From assembly GCA_937900215.1 (NCBI GenBank), contig CALCFH010000309.1:1-11192 (forward strand): 11,192 bases of DNA. The letters run 5' to 3'. Below, in pieces: positions 1 through 6,920 of this stretch; positions within the stretch are counted from its first letter, which is position 1; every line of letters starts with the position of its first letter. The position numbers and the translations under genes were made by a program. The stretch comes from an uncultured Cryomorphaceae bacterium. GTDB taxonomy: Bacteria; Bacteroidota; Bacteroidia; Flavobacteriales; Schleiferiaceae. The notes beneath the pieces were generated by a model, which did no database searches, was not told where the DNA came from, and was given only the letters and a program-made list of their open reading frames with translations.

Positions 1-1
1 G

Positions 2-331
2 TCTTCCAAGACATGGAATCTTGAGAGCTTGATGGGGAAGGCCATATCTAGCAATGATTTCACTTCTGCAATTCCCAGCCTATTGTTTTCTAAAGACAGC
101 AAATTATCTGGATTTACAGGTTGCAATAATTTTAATGGAAGTTTTAACCTAAGTGGAATGGGTTTAGGCATCGACCCAGGGGCTATGACTAAAAAAGCAT
201 GCGCTGGTGACGGAGAAAAAAAGTTCCTAAATGCCCTAAGTCAAGTTAAAAGTTTTGACATCACGGGTGATAAATTAAAACTCTTCGGAGATGGAGGGAA
301 AGATCTTCTCTCGTTCGTTCCAAAACTTTAA
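2..331 (+). CDS. META domain (HslJ/DUF306-like) protein, 3' part, 5' end outside window
   Basis: The reading frame is open from base 2 to the TAA at 329-331, so the true start lies left of the window. A TTG at 29 and an ATG at 32 are internal: the codons before them already encode the family's opening Trp-x-Leu-x-x-Leu-x-Gly pattern. The visible 109 residues then show the other META landmarks: the SGFTGCNNFNGSF block (G-x-x-GCN-x-F-x-G), a T-K-K-A-C segment, a Glu-rich helix (EKKFLNAL), and a final 'kLkLfgdGgkdLLsF' strand pair. META/HslJ domains are small beta-rich envelope or secreted domains linked to stress resistance in E. coli (HslJ, novobiocin resistance). Their biochemical activity is not well defined. 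No signal peptide can be judged because the N-terminus is missing. It converges with rpsA, 56 bases away, across a shared terminator. Confidence 0.85.
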   Translation, partial: SSKTWNLESLMGKAISSNDFTSAIPSLLFSKDSKLSGFTGCNNFNGSFNLSGMGLGIDPGAMTKKACAGDGEKKFLNALSQVKSFDITGDKLKLFGDGGKDLLSFVPKL

Positions 332-340
332 TAATACATC

Positions 341-372
341 AAAAAAAAGCCTCGCAATTGCGAGGCTTTTTC
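341..372. terminator. Bidirectional rho-independent terminator between META gene and rpsA
   Basis: Bases 348-367 form a perfect 20-base palindrome (two 10-base arms, AGCCTCGCAA and its complement). A run of eight A lies on the left and five T followed by TCT on the right. Read on the plus strand, the hairpin ends in a T-run for the META gene; read on the minus strand, it ends in eight T for rpsA. It starts 9 bases after the META stop and ends about 15 bases before the rpsA stop codon. Confidence 0.9.
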
Positions 373-387
373 TATTAAAACATATGT

Positions 388-2478
388 CTAGTTTTCGTCT
401 TCGCTTTCACGAGCTTCAAGCTCAGCTTTCAATTGCGAAAGAGCATCAATATCACCCAAAGTAGAGCGCTCAACATTCGACTGAAGCTTCTTAACAGCCA
501 TACCTGTTTTTTCAACCTCCTTCGCCTCCTGCGCAACTTTCACATCGCCAAACATGCGGCTATGAGAAACCACTACTCTGCGGTTTTCTTTGTTAAACTC
601 AATTACCTTGAAATCGGCAACGTCGCCGGTCTTTAGCTGACCTCCATCTTCTTTCACCAAATGACGGCTTGGCGCAAAGGCTTCAACACCTACATTCTCG
701 ATGAGAATATTTGCTCCTTTATCAAAGATCTCAGTTACTTTTCCACTAAGAACACTTCCCTCCTCTAACAGAGTAGCATAAGTATCCCATGGATTGTCTT
801 CAACTTGCTTATGACCTAAGCTCAACTTACGGCTTTCTACATCTATTTCTAGAACAAGTACTTCAAGTACGCTTCCAACCGAGGTAAACTCACCTGGATG
901 CTTTACTTTCTTAGTCCAACTCAAATCAGAGATGTGAATTAAGCCGTCAATGCCTTCTTCCAACTCTACGAATACACCGAAGTTAGTGAAATTGCGAACC
1001 GTTCCTTTATGTCTGCTATTTGCCGGATATTTAGAGGTAATGTCGGTCCATGGGTCTGGAGAAAGTTGCTTCATGCCCAAGGACATTTTGCGCTCCTCCA
1101 TATCAAGAGAAAGAATGATACACTCAACGTCTTGACCCACTTTCACGAAGTCTTGTGCACTGCGTAAATGCGTGCTCCATGACATTTCTGAAACGTGGAT
1201 TAATCCTTCAACACCTGGCATTACTTCTATGAAAGCACCATAGTCTGCAATAACTACCACCTTACCAGTGATTTTGCTACCTACACTTAGGTTCTTATCC
1301 AACTGCTCCCATGGATGGGCCTCAAGCTGCTTGATACCCAGTTGTATACGGGTTTTGCTCTCATCAAAGTCAAGAATTACAACGTTAATTCTTTGATCTA
1401 ATTCAAGCATTTCAGAAGGATGACTAATACGGCTCCAGCTCAAGTCTGTAATGTGAACCAATCCGTCTACACCTCCCAAATCAACAAATACTCCATAAGA
1501 AGTAATGTTCTTAACGATTCCTTCAAGAACTTGACCTTTCTCCAATTTAGAGATGATCTCTTTCTTCTGCTCTTCTAGGTCGGCCTCAATAAGTGCCTTA
1601 TGAGAAACAACCACGTTCTTAAATTCTTGATTGATTTTAACAATCTTGAATTCCATTGTCTTACCTACGTATGCATCGTAATCACGGATAGGCTTAACAT
1701 CTATTTGAGAACCAGGAAGGAAGGCTTCAATGCCAAAAACATCCACGATCATACCGCCTTTCGTGCGGCATTTCACAAATCCGTTTACAATTTCTTCTGT
1801 GGCATGGGCATCATTTACTCTATCCCAAGCTTTAATCTGACGTGCTTTGCGATGCGAAAGAACCAATTGGCCGTTCTTATCTTCTAGCTTATCAACTAAA
1901 ACCTCAACTTCGTCTGATACTTTTAAATCTGGATTGTAACGAAACTCATTTAAAGATACTACGCCTTCCGACTTAGAATCGATATCAATGATTGCTTCGC
2001 GATCTGTTAAGGCAACCACTTTACCTATAACAACTTGATGCTCTGTTACAGATGGAGTTGCTGCGTACATTTCCTCCATTTGAGCTCTCAACTCACGACT
2101 AACGCCGCTTATTCCAGTTTCAAGAGCTTCCCAATCTAACTCTTCTGGCTCATCATCAATCAATTGCAATTGATCAAGATCATCGTCAGAATCATCATCT
2201 GGTTTGTGCGATTTCTTTTCTCGCTCCTTTCTCACTCTCGGCTTAGGAGATTCTTCTGCTACAGGCGCTTCTGCTACAACTGCTTCATCTGAAGCTGTTT
2301 CTGCAACAACTTCTACTCCTTCCGTTGCGGAAGCCTCCACTGAGCTTTCAACAACTGCCTCAGCAGCTGTACTCTCGTTGGTATCTACCTCAGATGTGGG
2401 TAAATCGTTTTGGGTGTTCGAATCTACCGCTGCGGTCTCTTCGATGGGTTTGTTTGTCTCTTCGGACATAAAATTCAT
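388..2478 (-). CDS. rpsA: 30S ribosomal protein S1
   Basis: S1 is an mRNA-binding protein of the small ribosomal subunit that helps dock mRNAs. The 696-residue product has six OB-fold S1 domains at about 145-210, 228-294, 315-384, 400-470, 487-558 and 573-640. Domains 3-5 show the canonical 'G-V-F-V-x-L/E ... G-L-I/V-H-I-S/T-D-L-S-W' pattern, while 1, 2 and 6 are more divergent, as is usual. Residues 1-115 are an Ala/Glu/Val-rich acidic extension interrupted by a basic patch (about 79-92) and an Asp cluster (94-100), longer than in E. coli S1 (557 aa). A Lys/Glu-rich tail follows domain 6. No Shine-Dalgarno is visible. The ATG at 2478 overlaps the stop of a small upstream ORF; a second ATG three codons in (2469), giving MSEE..., is an equally reasonable start. 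It is transcribed from a promoter about 105 bases upstream and ends at the shared terminator. Confidence 0.97.
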   Translation of the reverse strand: MNFMSEETNKPIEETAAVDSNTQNDLPTSEVDTNESTAAEAVVESSVEASATEGVEVVAETASDEAVVAEAPVAEESPKPRVRKEREKKSHKPDDDSDDDLDQLQLIDDEPEELDWEALETGISGVSRELRAQMEEMYAATPSVTEHQVVIGKVVALTDREAIIDIDSKSEGVVSLNEFRYNPDLKVSDEVEVLVDKLEDKNGQLVLSHRKARQIKAWDRVNDAHATEEIVNGFVKCRTKGGMIVDVFGIEAFLPGSQIDVKPIRDYDAYVGKTMEFKIVKINQEFKNVVVSHKALIEADLEEQKKEIISKLEKGQVLEGIVKNITSYGVFVDLGGVDGLVHITDLSWSRISHPSEMLELDQRINVVILDFDESKTRIQLGIKQLEAHPWEQLDKNLSVGSKITGKVVVIADYGAFIEVMPGVEGLIHVSEMSWSTHLRSAQDFVKVGQDVECIILSLDMEERKMSLGMKQLSPDPWTDITSKYPANSRHKGTVRNFTNFGVFVELEEGIDGLIHISDLSWTKKVKHPGEFTSVGSVLEVLVLEIDVESRKLSLGHKQVEDNPWDTYATLLEEGSVLSGKVTEIFDKGANILIENVGVEAFAPSRHLVKEDGGQLKTGDVADFKVIEFNKENRRVVVSHSRMFGDVKVAQEAKEVEKTGMAVKKLQSNVERSTLGDIDALSQLKAELEARESEDEN

Positions 2479-2513
2479 TGTATCTCATTTCTCTTCCAAT
2501 CTTTAGCAAGCAT
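2475..2513 (-). promoter_or_regulatory. 12-codon upstream ORF overlapping the rpsA start (ATGA)
   Basis: In the rpsA leader an ATG at 2513-2511 opens 12 sense codons (MLAKDWKRNEIQ). It stops at a TGA (2477-2475) whose first two bases are the TG of the rpsA ATG, the classic ATGA coupling overlap. It lies wholly inside the leader transcribed from the predicted promoter. Whether it is translated is inference; an ORF this short can arise by chance. If real, it could couple or attenuate S1 synthesis. Confidence 0.3.
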
Positions 2514-2583
2514 CAAAATGAGAGCTTATTTTACTATTTATCAACCCCTTCTCTGATTGGATTCTGCTGCAGAAAAAGGGCTG

Positions 2584-2614
2584 CAAATGTAATGCGAAAG
2601 GATTGAAAATCAAA
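2584..2614 (-). promoter_or_regulatory. Bacteroidetes-type promoter of rpsA
   Basis: On the minus strand TTTG (2614-2611) is followed after 19 bases by TACATTTG (2591-2584). This matches the Bacteroidetes sigma-70 consensus, TTTG at -33 and TAnnTTTG at -7, with normal spacing. Transcription would begin near 2577-2579, giving a leader of about 100 nt. A 13-base odd palindrome (2562-2574, arms TTCTGC/GCAGAA around one T) lies a few bases inside the predicted transcript. Confidence 0.75.
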
Positions 2615-2677
2615 CAAGCAGAGCCAATACTTTTCATGCAGTACATCGAAGTAGCTAGGGCGAAAGAAAAAGTGGGT

Positions 2678-4027
2678 CTATTTGCCCTTTAATTCTTCCA
2701 AATTAATACCGCCAAATTGACCAGAACTCATTAGTAACAGAATGGAATCATCGGAAAACAGTGCCTTCAAACCATCCAACAAAGCCTGTTTTTCCATGAA
2801 AATCTTCAAGTCTGTCCGATTGAAATACTGCTTTAATTCAGCCATTTCTAGAGCTGGAAGGCGTTTTCTTTCAACTTCCGCAGGATTGAAATAAATCAAT
2901 GCATGGTCTGCCAAATTCATAGAATCTTGATATTGAGGCAGGAAGCTTTTAGAAAGGCTTGAAAAGGTGTGTAATTCAAAGCAGGCTATAAAGTTTTTAT
3001 ATGGATGGAATTCTCGAACTGCAGAAATAGTAGCCTTCACCTTAGAAGGCGCATGGGCAAAATCTCTGTAAATACACTTCCCTCCTTCTTCATATACCTT
3101 TTCAAGCCTCCTACTCGCCCCTTCAAAACTTGAAATGGCTGAATAAAAATCTGAGTCCATTACCCCAAGCTGATTACAAATCAGACGGGCTGCTTCTAGG
3201 TTTTGAAGATTATGTCTTCCAAAAACCCTAAGCGCAACCTCTCCTTCATGCGTTTCCAAAATCACTTCACTCTGCTCTATTCTATACTGAGGTGTGGCAT
3301 ACGGAAATAGACGTATTTCCTTTGAGCAACGAAGTACAATCTCCTTTAAACGCTCATCTTCTTCAAAATAAGCTAGACTTCCACCTGGCATAATAGACTC
3401 AACGAACTTCTCAAACTGCAAATAATATTCGTTTCTATCTGGAAAAACATTTGCGTGATCCCACTCTATACCAGAAATTATAGCAATATTTGGCTTGTAC
3501 CATAGAAACTTAGACCTTCTATCTAGAGTAGAACTTAAATATTCATCGCCTTCAATCACCATAAACTCAAGAGATTCATCCAGCTTAACCATCCGGTCAA
3601 AACCTGGTAATTGGGCTCCTACTAGATAGTTTACCTCTTGTTTAAGCTCGTTTAATACATGCAATATCATAGAGGTTATTGATGTCTTACCATGACTTCC
3701 GGCAACTACAATTCGGGTTTTTGACTTATTTCTTTCATAGATAAATTCAGGGTACGATTGCACTTTCAACCCCAATTCCAAAGCCCTTTTCAATTCCGGA
3801 TTATCTGCATGTGCATGCATTCCGAGTACAACAACATCTAAATCCGCCGAAATTTTATCTGCATTCCAACCATTGGTAGGCAATAAGCCAGCCCGCTCTA
3901 ATCTGCTTTTAGATGGTTCAAATATCTGATCGTCTGAACCGCTCACTCTATGTCCTTGATGAGCGAGTTCCAGTGCCAAGTTGTGCATCGCTGCCCCACC
4001 TATGGCGATAAGGTGAATCTTTAACAT
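2678..4027 (-). CDS. mpl: UDP-N-acetylmuramate:L-alanyl-gamma-D-glutamyl-meso-diaminopimelate ligase (murein peptide ligase)
   Basis: Mpl is a cytoplasmic ATP-dependent Mur ligase that joins the recycled tripeptide L-Ala-gamma-D-Glu-mDap directly to UDP-MurNAc, bypassing MurC/D/E. The 449 residues show the Mur three-domain plan. The N-terminal UDP-binding Rossmann part has IHLIAIGG (4-11) and SGSDD (29-33); the HAHADNPEL stretch (71-79) favours Mpl over MurC. The ATP-binding P-loop is GSHGKTS (110-116), followed by EGDEY (159-163) and GIEWDHANVF (186-195). The C-terminal domain follows GRHNLQN (270-276), with RRLE (306-309), DFAHAP (322-327) and SSG (434-436). The length is normal, and the N-terminus aligns with family starts, so the ATG at 4027 is firm. 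The gene ends 199 bases before rpsA starts; I see no convincing terminator in that gap. A promoter sits immediately upstream, leaving almost no leader. Confidence 0.93.
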   Translation of the reverse strand: MLKIHLIAIGGAAMHNLALELAHQGHRVSGSDDQIFEPSKSRLERAGLLPTNGWNADKISADLDVVVLGMHAHADNPELKRALELGLKVQSYPEFIYERNKSKTRIVVAGSHGKTSITSMILHVLNELKQEVNYLVGAQLPGFDRMVKLDESLEFMVIEGDEYLSSTLDRRSKFLWYKPNIAIISGIEWDHANVFPDRNEYYLQFEKFVESIMPGGSLAYFEEDERLKEIVLRCSKEIRLFPYATPQYRIEQSEVILETHEGEVALRVFGRHNLQNLEAARLICNQLGVMDSDFYSAISSFEGASRRLEKVYEEGGKCIYRDFAHAPSKVKATISAVREFHPYKNFIACFELHTFSSLSKSFLPQYQDSMNLADHALIYFNPAEVERKRLPALEMAELKQYFNRTDLKIFMEKQALLDGLKALFSDDSILLLMSSGQFGGINLEELKGK

Positions 4028-4032
4028 ATGCT

Positions 4033-4065
4033 CAAAGATAAATGGCTAGTTTAGTATCTTTCAAA
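4033..4065 (-). promoter_or_regulatory. Bacteroidetes-type promoter of mpl, predicting a leaderless or near-leaderless mRNA
   Basis: On the minus strand TTTG (4065-4062) and TATCTTTG (4040-4033) are 21 bases apart, matching TTTG / TAnnTTTG. Only five bases separate the -7 element from the mpl ATG at 4027, so transcription should start at or within a base or two of the A of the start codon. Confidence 0.6.
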
Positions 4066-4068
4066 GAT
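4056..4068. repeat. 13-base inverted repeat in the mpl/4103 divergent region
   Basis: The sequence ATCTTT-C-AAAGAT is a perfect palindrome around one central base. It covers the predicted -33 element of mpl and lies 35 bases upstream of the ATG at 4103. It could be a small operator serving both directions, but a 12-base match in AT-rich DNA may be chance. Confidence 0.3.
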
Positions 4069-4102
4069 CTAAAAATGTGTTTTAAACAAGTGATAACTTA
4101 AT

Positions 4103-5197
4103 ATGAAATGGATTCTTTCCCTAAGCCTGATTCTTCTATGCGCGCTCCTTTCCGCCCAAATTATACAGTCTACACAGCGTATTGCCCTAAGCGCTCAAGT
4201 AGAAGAAAGCTCGGGTTTGGTAGAAGTTAGCGGACGATTGGTTACCCACAACGACTCAGGAGATGGCCCATTTTTATATGAGATCGACAGCCTTAGCGGC
4301 TCTGTTCTTCGAAAAGTGTTCATAGCAAATGCAAGCGCCAATGATTGGGAAGATATTTCCGCTGACAATCAATTTATATACATTGGCGATTTCGGAAATA
4401 ACACTGGAACCAGAACCAATCTGGCGATTTACAAAATCAACCGAACTGATTTCCTTTTCAATGATACAGTGAGTGCAGACGCCATTTATTTCAATTATGC
4501 GGAGCAAAACACTTTCGGCTCAAACCAATTTACTCCTTTTGATGCTGAGGCCATGGTATGTGTAGGTGATTCAATCTATTTATTTACCAAAGACAGAAGC
4601 ACTTTTAGCAGTTCGGCAGTGTACACCTTGCCCAAAACTGCTGGAAACTATTCCATCAGTAGAAAAGCAATTCTCTCTACCCCAGGTTTGGTTACGGCCG
4701 GATGTTTTAATGGAAGTGCAAATAAAATTGTCCTCTGCGGATACTCTTTTAATTCTGTCTTTATTCATGAAATTCTTTTTACGAATGGATGGAATCTTCC
4801 TTCTTCACTTCAAATGTCGTATACATTGGCAGTTACTGGACCTCAACAAGTTGAAGCCATTGAAAGAATAAGCGCTACTACCTACTACATTAGTTCAGAA
4901 AAGGACAACGGATTGCCCGCTCAACTCTCTGAGTTTATACTAAATTCCAACCTAAGTATCCCTATTCGGTATAAAGCGGAAGCTAAACTTTATCCCAATC
5001 CATGCGCAGATTACCTCCAGATCAGTAATCAAGTAATTGGAAAGATATCCATCCTCAATCTTCAAGGCCAATTGATAGTTGAGAGAGACTATCATAACTC
5101 TATAGATGTCTCTGAACTTCCTTCAGGATTCTATTTTTTAAGTTGGAAGGAATCCAACGGCCAATCCTATGTCGAACGCTTTTCGGTTCAACACTAA
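4103..5197 (+). CDS. Secreted T9SS-sorted protein with predicted beta-propeller (DWEDI / IGDFGNN family)
   Basis: The function is unknown. The first 19 residues are a Sec signal peptide (Lys then a Leu-rich core ending LLSAQ). The last ~73 residues are a type A T9SS sorting domain: LYPNP (296-300), 'isilNLQGQL' (315-324), 'dvseLpsGFYFLsW' (335-348) and a basic/aromatic end (YVERFSVQH). That domain would carry the protein across the outer membrane for surface attachment or release. The ~270-residue core contains ESSGL (35-39), HNDSG (49-53), DWEDI (81-85), YIGDFGNN (93-100), DAEAM (147-151) and LFTKDR (160-165), alternating with predicted beta strands. From memory, this motif set recurs in uncharacterised propeller-like extracellular proteins of several phyla; the acidic motifs might bind Ca2+, which is inference. 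The start at 4103 is fixed by the signal peptide. It ends tail to tail with the peroxidase gene, sharing four bases. Confidence 0.8.
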   Translation: MKWILSLSLILLCALLSAQIIQSTQRIALSAQVEESSGLVEVSGRLVTHNDSGDGPFLYEIDSLSGSVLRKVFIANASANDWEDISADNQFIYIGDFGNNTGTRTNLAIYKINRTDFLFNDTVSADAIYFNYAEQNTFGSNQFTPFDAEAMVCVGDSIYLFTKDRSTFSSSAVYTLPKTAGNYSISRKAILSTPGLVTAGCFNGSANKIVLCGYSFNSVFIHEILFTNGWNLPSSLQMSYTLAVTGPQQVEAIERISATTYYISSEKDNGLPAQLSEFILNSNLSIPIRYKAEAKLYPNPCADYLQISNQVIGKISILNLQGQLIVERDYHNSIDVSELPSGFYFLSWKESNGQSYVERFSVQH

Positions 5198-6150
5198 AGA
5201 CAAAGCAAAAACGCCAATAAAGCTTCCTTTTCCGATGCGCTTAAATTGAGGGGGCTCAACTCCTTTTCTTTAAAAGTTTGCCACTTTACCTCAGTACTAT
5301 ACCATTCAATAACTGCCTTCAGATCTTGGAAGCTACCATTGTGCATATAAGGGGCCGTGAGTGAAACGGCCTTTAGGCTTGGTGTCTCAAATTTGTTCTT
5401 ATCTAAACTATCTAGGCTAACTCTATATCTACCAACATCTTCAGATTCTGGCAAGCCAATATCATGGAATTTAAAATCGGTTAATAGCACGCCTGAATGG
5501 CAATGAGAACAGGCCAATTCTGGACTGTAAAAAAGTCTCATCCCTGCCATTTCTTGCTCAGTCAACTGAATTTCAGCTCTTAGAAAGAGATCAAATCTCG
5601 ATTGATTATACACCAATGATCTCTCATAACTAGCTAGCGCCTGAACTGCCAACTGCAAGCTCGGCAGGCTGCCATAGGTTTCTAGAAATAGGTTTCTATA
5701 TATCTCAGACTCATTAAGCCTCTTTAGCAAAGCTTCACTTCCAAAGTCCATTTCATTGGGTGCTAATAAGGGCGCTAAAACTTGAAGCTCTAAGTTTCGC
5801 ACGCCACCATCTTTAAAGTAATGAGGCTTCCAAGCTAAGTTGAATAGCGATGGTGAATTTCTAAATCCCAGTCTTCCATGAGCCCCTTTACTTACTTCAA
5901 GGGTATCACTAAAAGCATATTCAGGAAAATGACAACTCGAGCACGAAATGGTAGAATCTACAGACAGAATTGGATCAAAAAAGAGCAATCTGCCCAATTC
6001 AATTCTCTCCGTTTTGATGGGATTCTCTATCGGGAAAACCAGTGGAGGCAGTGGCACATACAACCGAATAGAATCCTTCTTTCTCTCTTCAGAACAAGAA
6101 GTGGAAAAACAAAGTAAAAAGAGAGAGAAAAAGTATAGTATAGATCTCAA
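5194..6150 (-). CDS. MauG/MbnH-like diheme c-type cytochrome peroxidase, lipoprotein
   Basis: This is a bacterial diheme cytochrome c peroxidase/MauG family protein of 318 aa. It has two c-type heme sites, CSSCH (70-74) and CSHCH (214-218). A short hydrophobic signal ending FSTSC (Cys19) suggests a periplasm-facing lipoprotein. Family landmarks include LGRLLFFDP (52-60), the RNSPSLFNL block (97-105), the distal Glu region PNEM (131-134) and TAPYMHNGSF (265-274). Fourteen residues after His270 stands Tyr284, where classical peroxidases have the Met ligand of the second heme; Tyr is the MauG/MbnH feature. The conserved Trp of FWDGR is Lys113 here (FKDGG). The start is TTG at 6150, 7 bases after the preceding stop: no ATG lies between that point and an in-frame stop upstream, and the signal peptide begins there. 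As last gene of the operon after two MbnP-like genes, its likely job is oxidative modification of an MbnP partner rather than simple peroxide removal. That is inference. Confidence 0.88.
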   Translation of the reverse strand: MRSILYFFSLFLLCFSTSCSEERKKDSIRLYVPLPPLVFPIENPIKTERIELGRLLFFDPILSVDSTISCSSCHFPEYAFSDTLEVSKGAHGRLGFRNSPSLFNLAWKPHYFKDGGVRNLELQVLAPLLAPNEMDFGSEALLKRLNESEIYRNLFLETYGSLPSLQLAVQALASYERSLVYNQSRFDLFLRAEIQLTEQEMAGMRLFYSPELACSHCHSGVLLTDFKFHDIGLPESEDVGRYRVSLDSLDKNKFETPSLKAVSLTAPYMHNGSFQDLKAVIEWYSTEVKWQTFKEKELSPLNLSASEKEALLAFLLCL

Positions 6151-6157
6151 CGCAAGC

Positions 6158-6919
6158 TTATTGCAAACGCATAGACGAGGAGAAGTTTTCGATAAATCTC
6201 TTGCCTAAAGCTTGGTCTTCTGGCGCTGCATGAACATTAGATTCTGTGATGGGGTCAATGGCACCCGAGACACCGTTAAACCACTTCGTTATATCTAACT
6301 TAAGTAAAACACTGCGAGTGGAACCATTGCCAACTCCTAGATTTAAAGGAAGAAAGACATCCTCAATATATAAGTGATTCCCTCCGGGGTGGTAGCTTAT
6401 TCCCTGATCAGAAGACGAACCTATGAGTCCTGTTTGATTTGCCTTTCCTTCAATTAACAAGAACCGATATTGAGTAGCCCAGGTCCAGTACATTCCTCTT
6501 GCGGCACTCAGTGGATGAGACTGATTAAAACTGGCGGGATCTGAATAATTTTGAGTTGAATCTAGACCTACGTTTAAGCGAAGACCTTTCACATTGACGC
6601 CTTCCGGGAGTTTCATCCTGCACTTAGTGAAATCTGGATTTCGGAAATCAAAAAAGCAATAGTCTACAAGTTCATATTCTCGATTATCCGTTGCTACTGC
6701 TCGAATTTTAGATAAATAAAATTTCAACTCAAAAATGAGCACATCCGTACTAGCATCTATAGCATTTGGATTATTAAATCCAACTATGCTCCCTCCAAAA
6801 TTGGCTTCAGGAGTTAGCTCAATAAAACTGTCTTTGGTTTCTTCGTTAGATTGGCAAGACATTGCCATACTTAGAACGGTTAGTATTGACAAACCAATAG
6901 GGGGAAACCAATTTTTCAT
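6158..6919 (-). CDS. MbnP-like lipoprotein with intact WxW motif
   Basis: The 253-residue product has a lipoprotein signal peptide (lipobox AMSC, Cys22) and the MbnP pattern. It has a beta-rich N-terminal half with 'LKFYLSKIR' (65-73), 'KLPEGVNVKGLRLNVGLDS' (103-121), then GMYWTWATQYRFLLIEG (142-158). Trp145-Thr-Trp147 matches the conserved WxW motif of MbnP, whose first Trp is oxidised to kynurenine by the diheme partner MbnH so that Cu(I) can bind (shown for the methanotroph pair). Possible copper ligands here include His177 and His182 in the YHPGGNH stretch and His230. It lies directly upstream of the diheme peroxidase, as in known MbnH-MbnP pairs, though nothing here indicates methanobactin synthesis. 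Its ATG follows the stop of the preceding gene by one base (TAA-A-ATG), which suggests translational coupling. Copper binding is inferred from family knowledge. Confidence 0.82.
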   Translation of the reverse strand: MKNWFPPIGLSILTVLSMAMSCQSNEETKDSFIELTPEANFGGSIVGFNNPNAIDASTDVLIFELKFYLSKIRAVATDNREYELVDYCFFDFRNPDFTKCRMKLPEGVNVKGLRLNVGLDSTQNYSDPASFNQSHPLSAARGMYWTWATQYRFLLIEGKANQTGLIGSSSDQGISYHPGGNHLYIEDVFLPLNLGVGNGSTRSVLLKLDITKWFNGVSGAIDPITESNVHAAPEDQALGKRFIENFSSSMRLQ

Positions 6920-6920
6920 T

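Noticed and set aside
2204..2506. A 100-codon open frame on the plus strand opposite the start of rpsA.
   Set aside because: It mirrors the low-complexity Ala/Glu/Val region of rpsA, giving a Ser/Thr/Ala-rich translation with no domain; the rpsA frame is certain.
2641..2677. A possible terminator hairpin after mpl (AGGGC pairing with GCCCT).
   Set aside because: Only about five base pairs with a loop of about 22 bases and no T-run; not a credible terminator.
4566..4871. A 101-codon open frame in another frame inside the T9SS propeller gene.
   Set aside because: It overlaps a gene with clear signal peptide and sorting domain, and its translation shows no recognisable motif.
5878..6208. Two overlapping plus-strand open frames opposite the diheme peroxidase N-terminus.
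   Set aside because: They are antisense to a strongly supported gene and have no recognisable domain or start signal.
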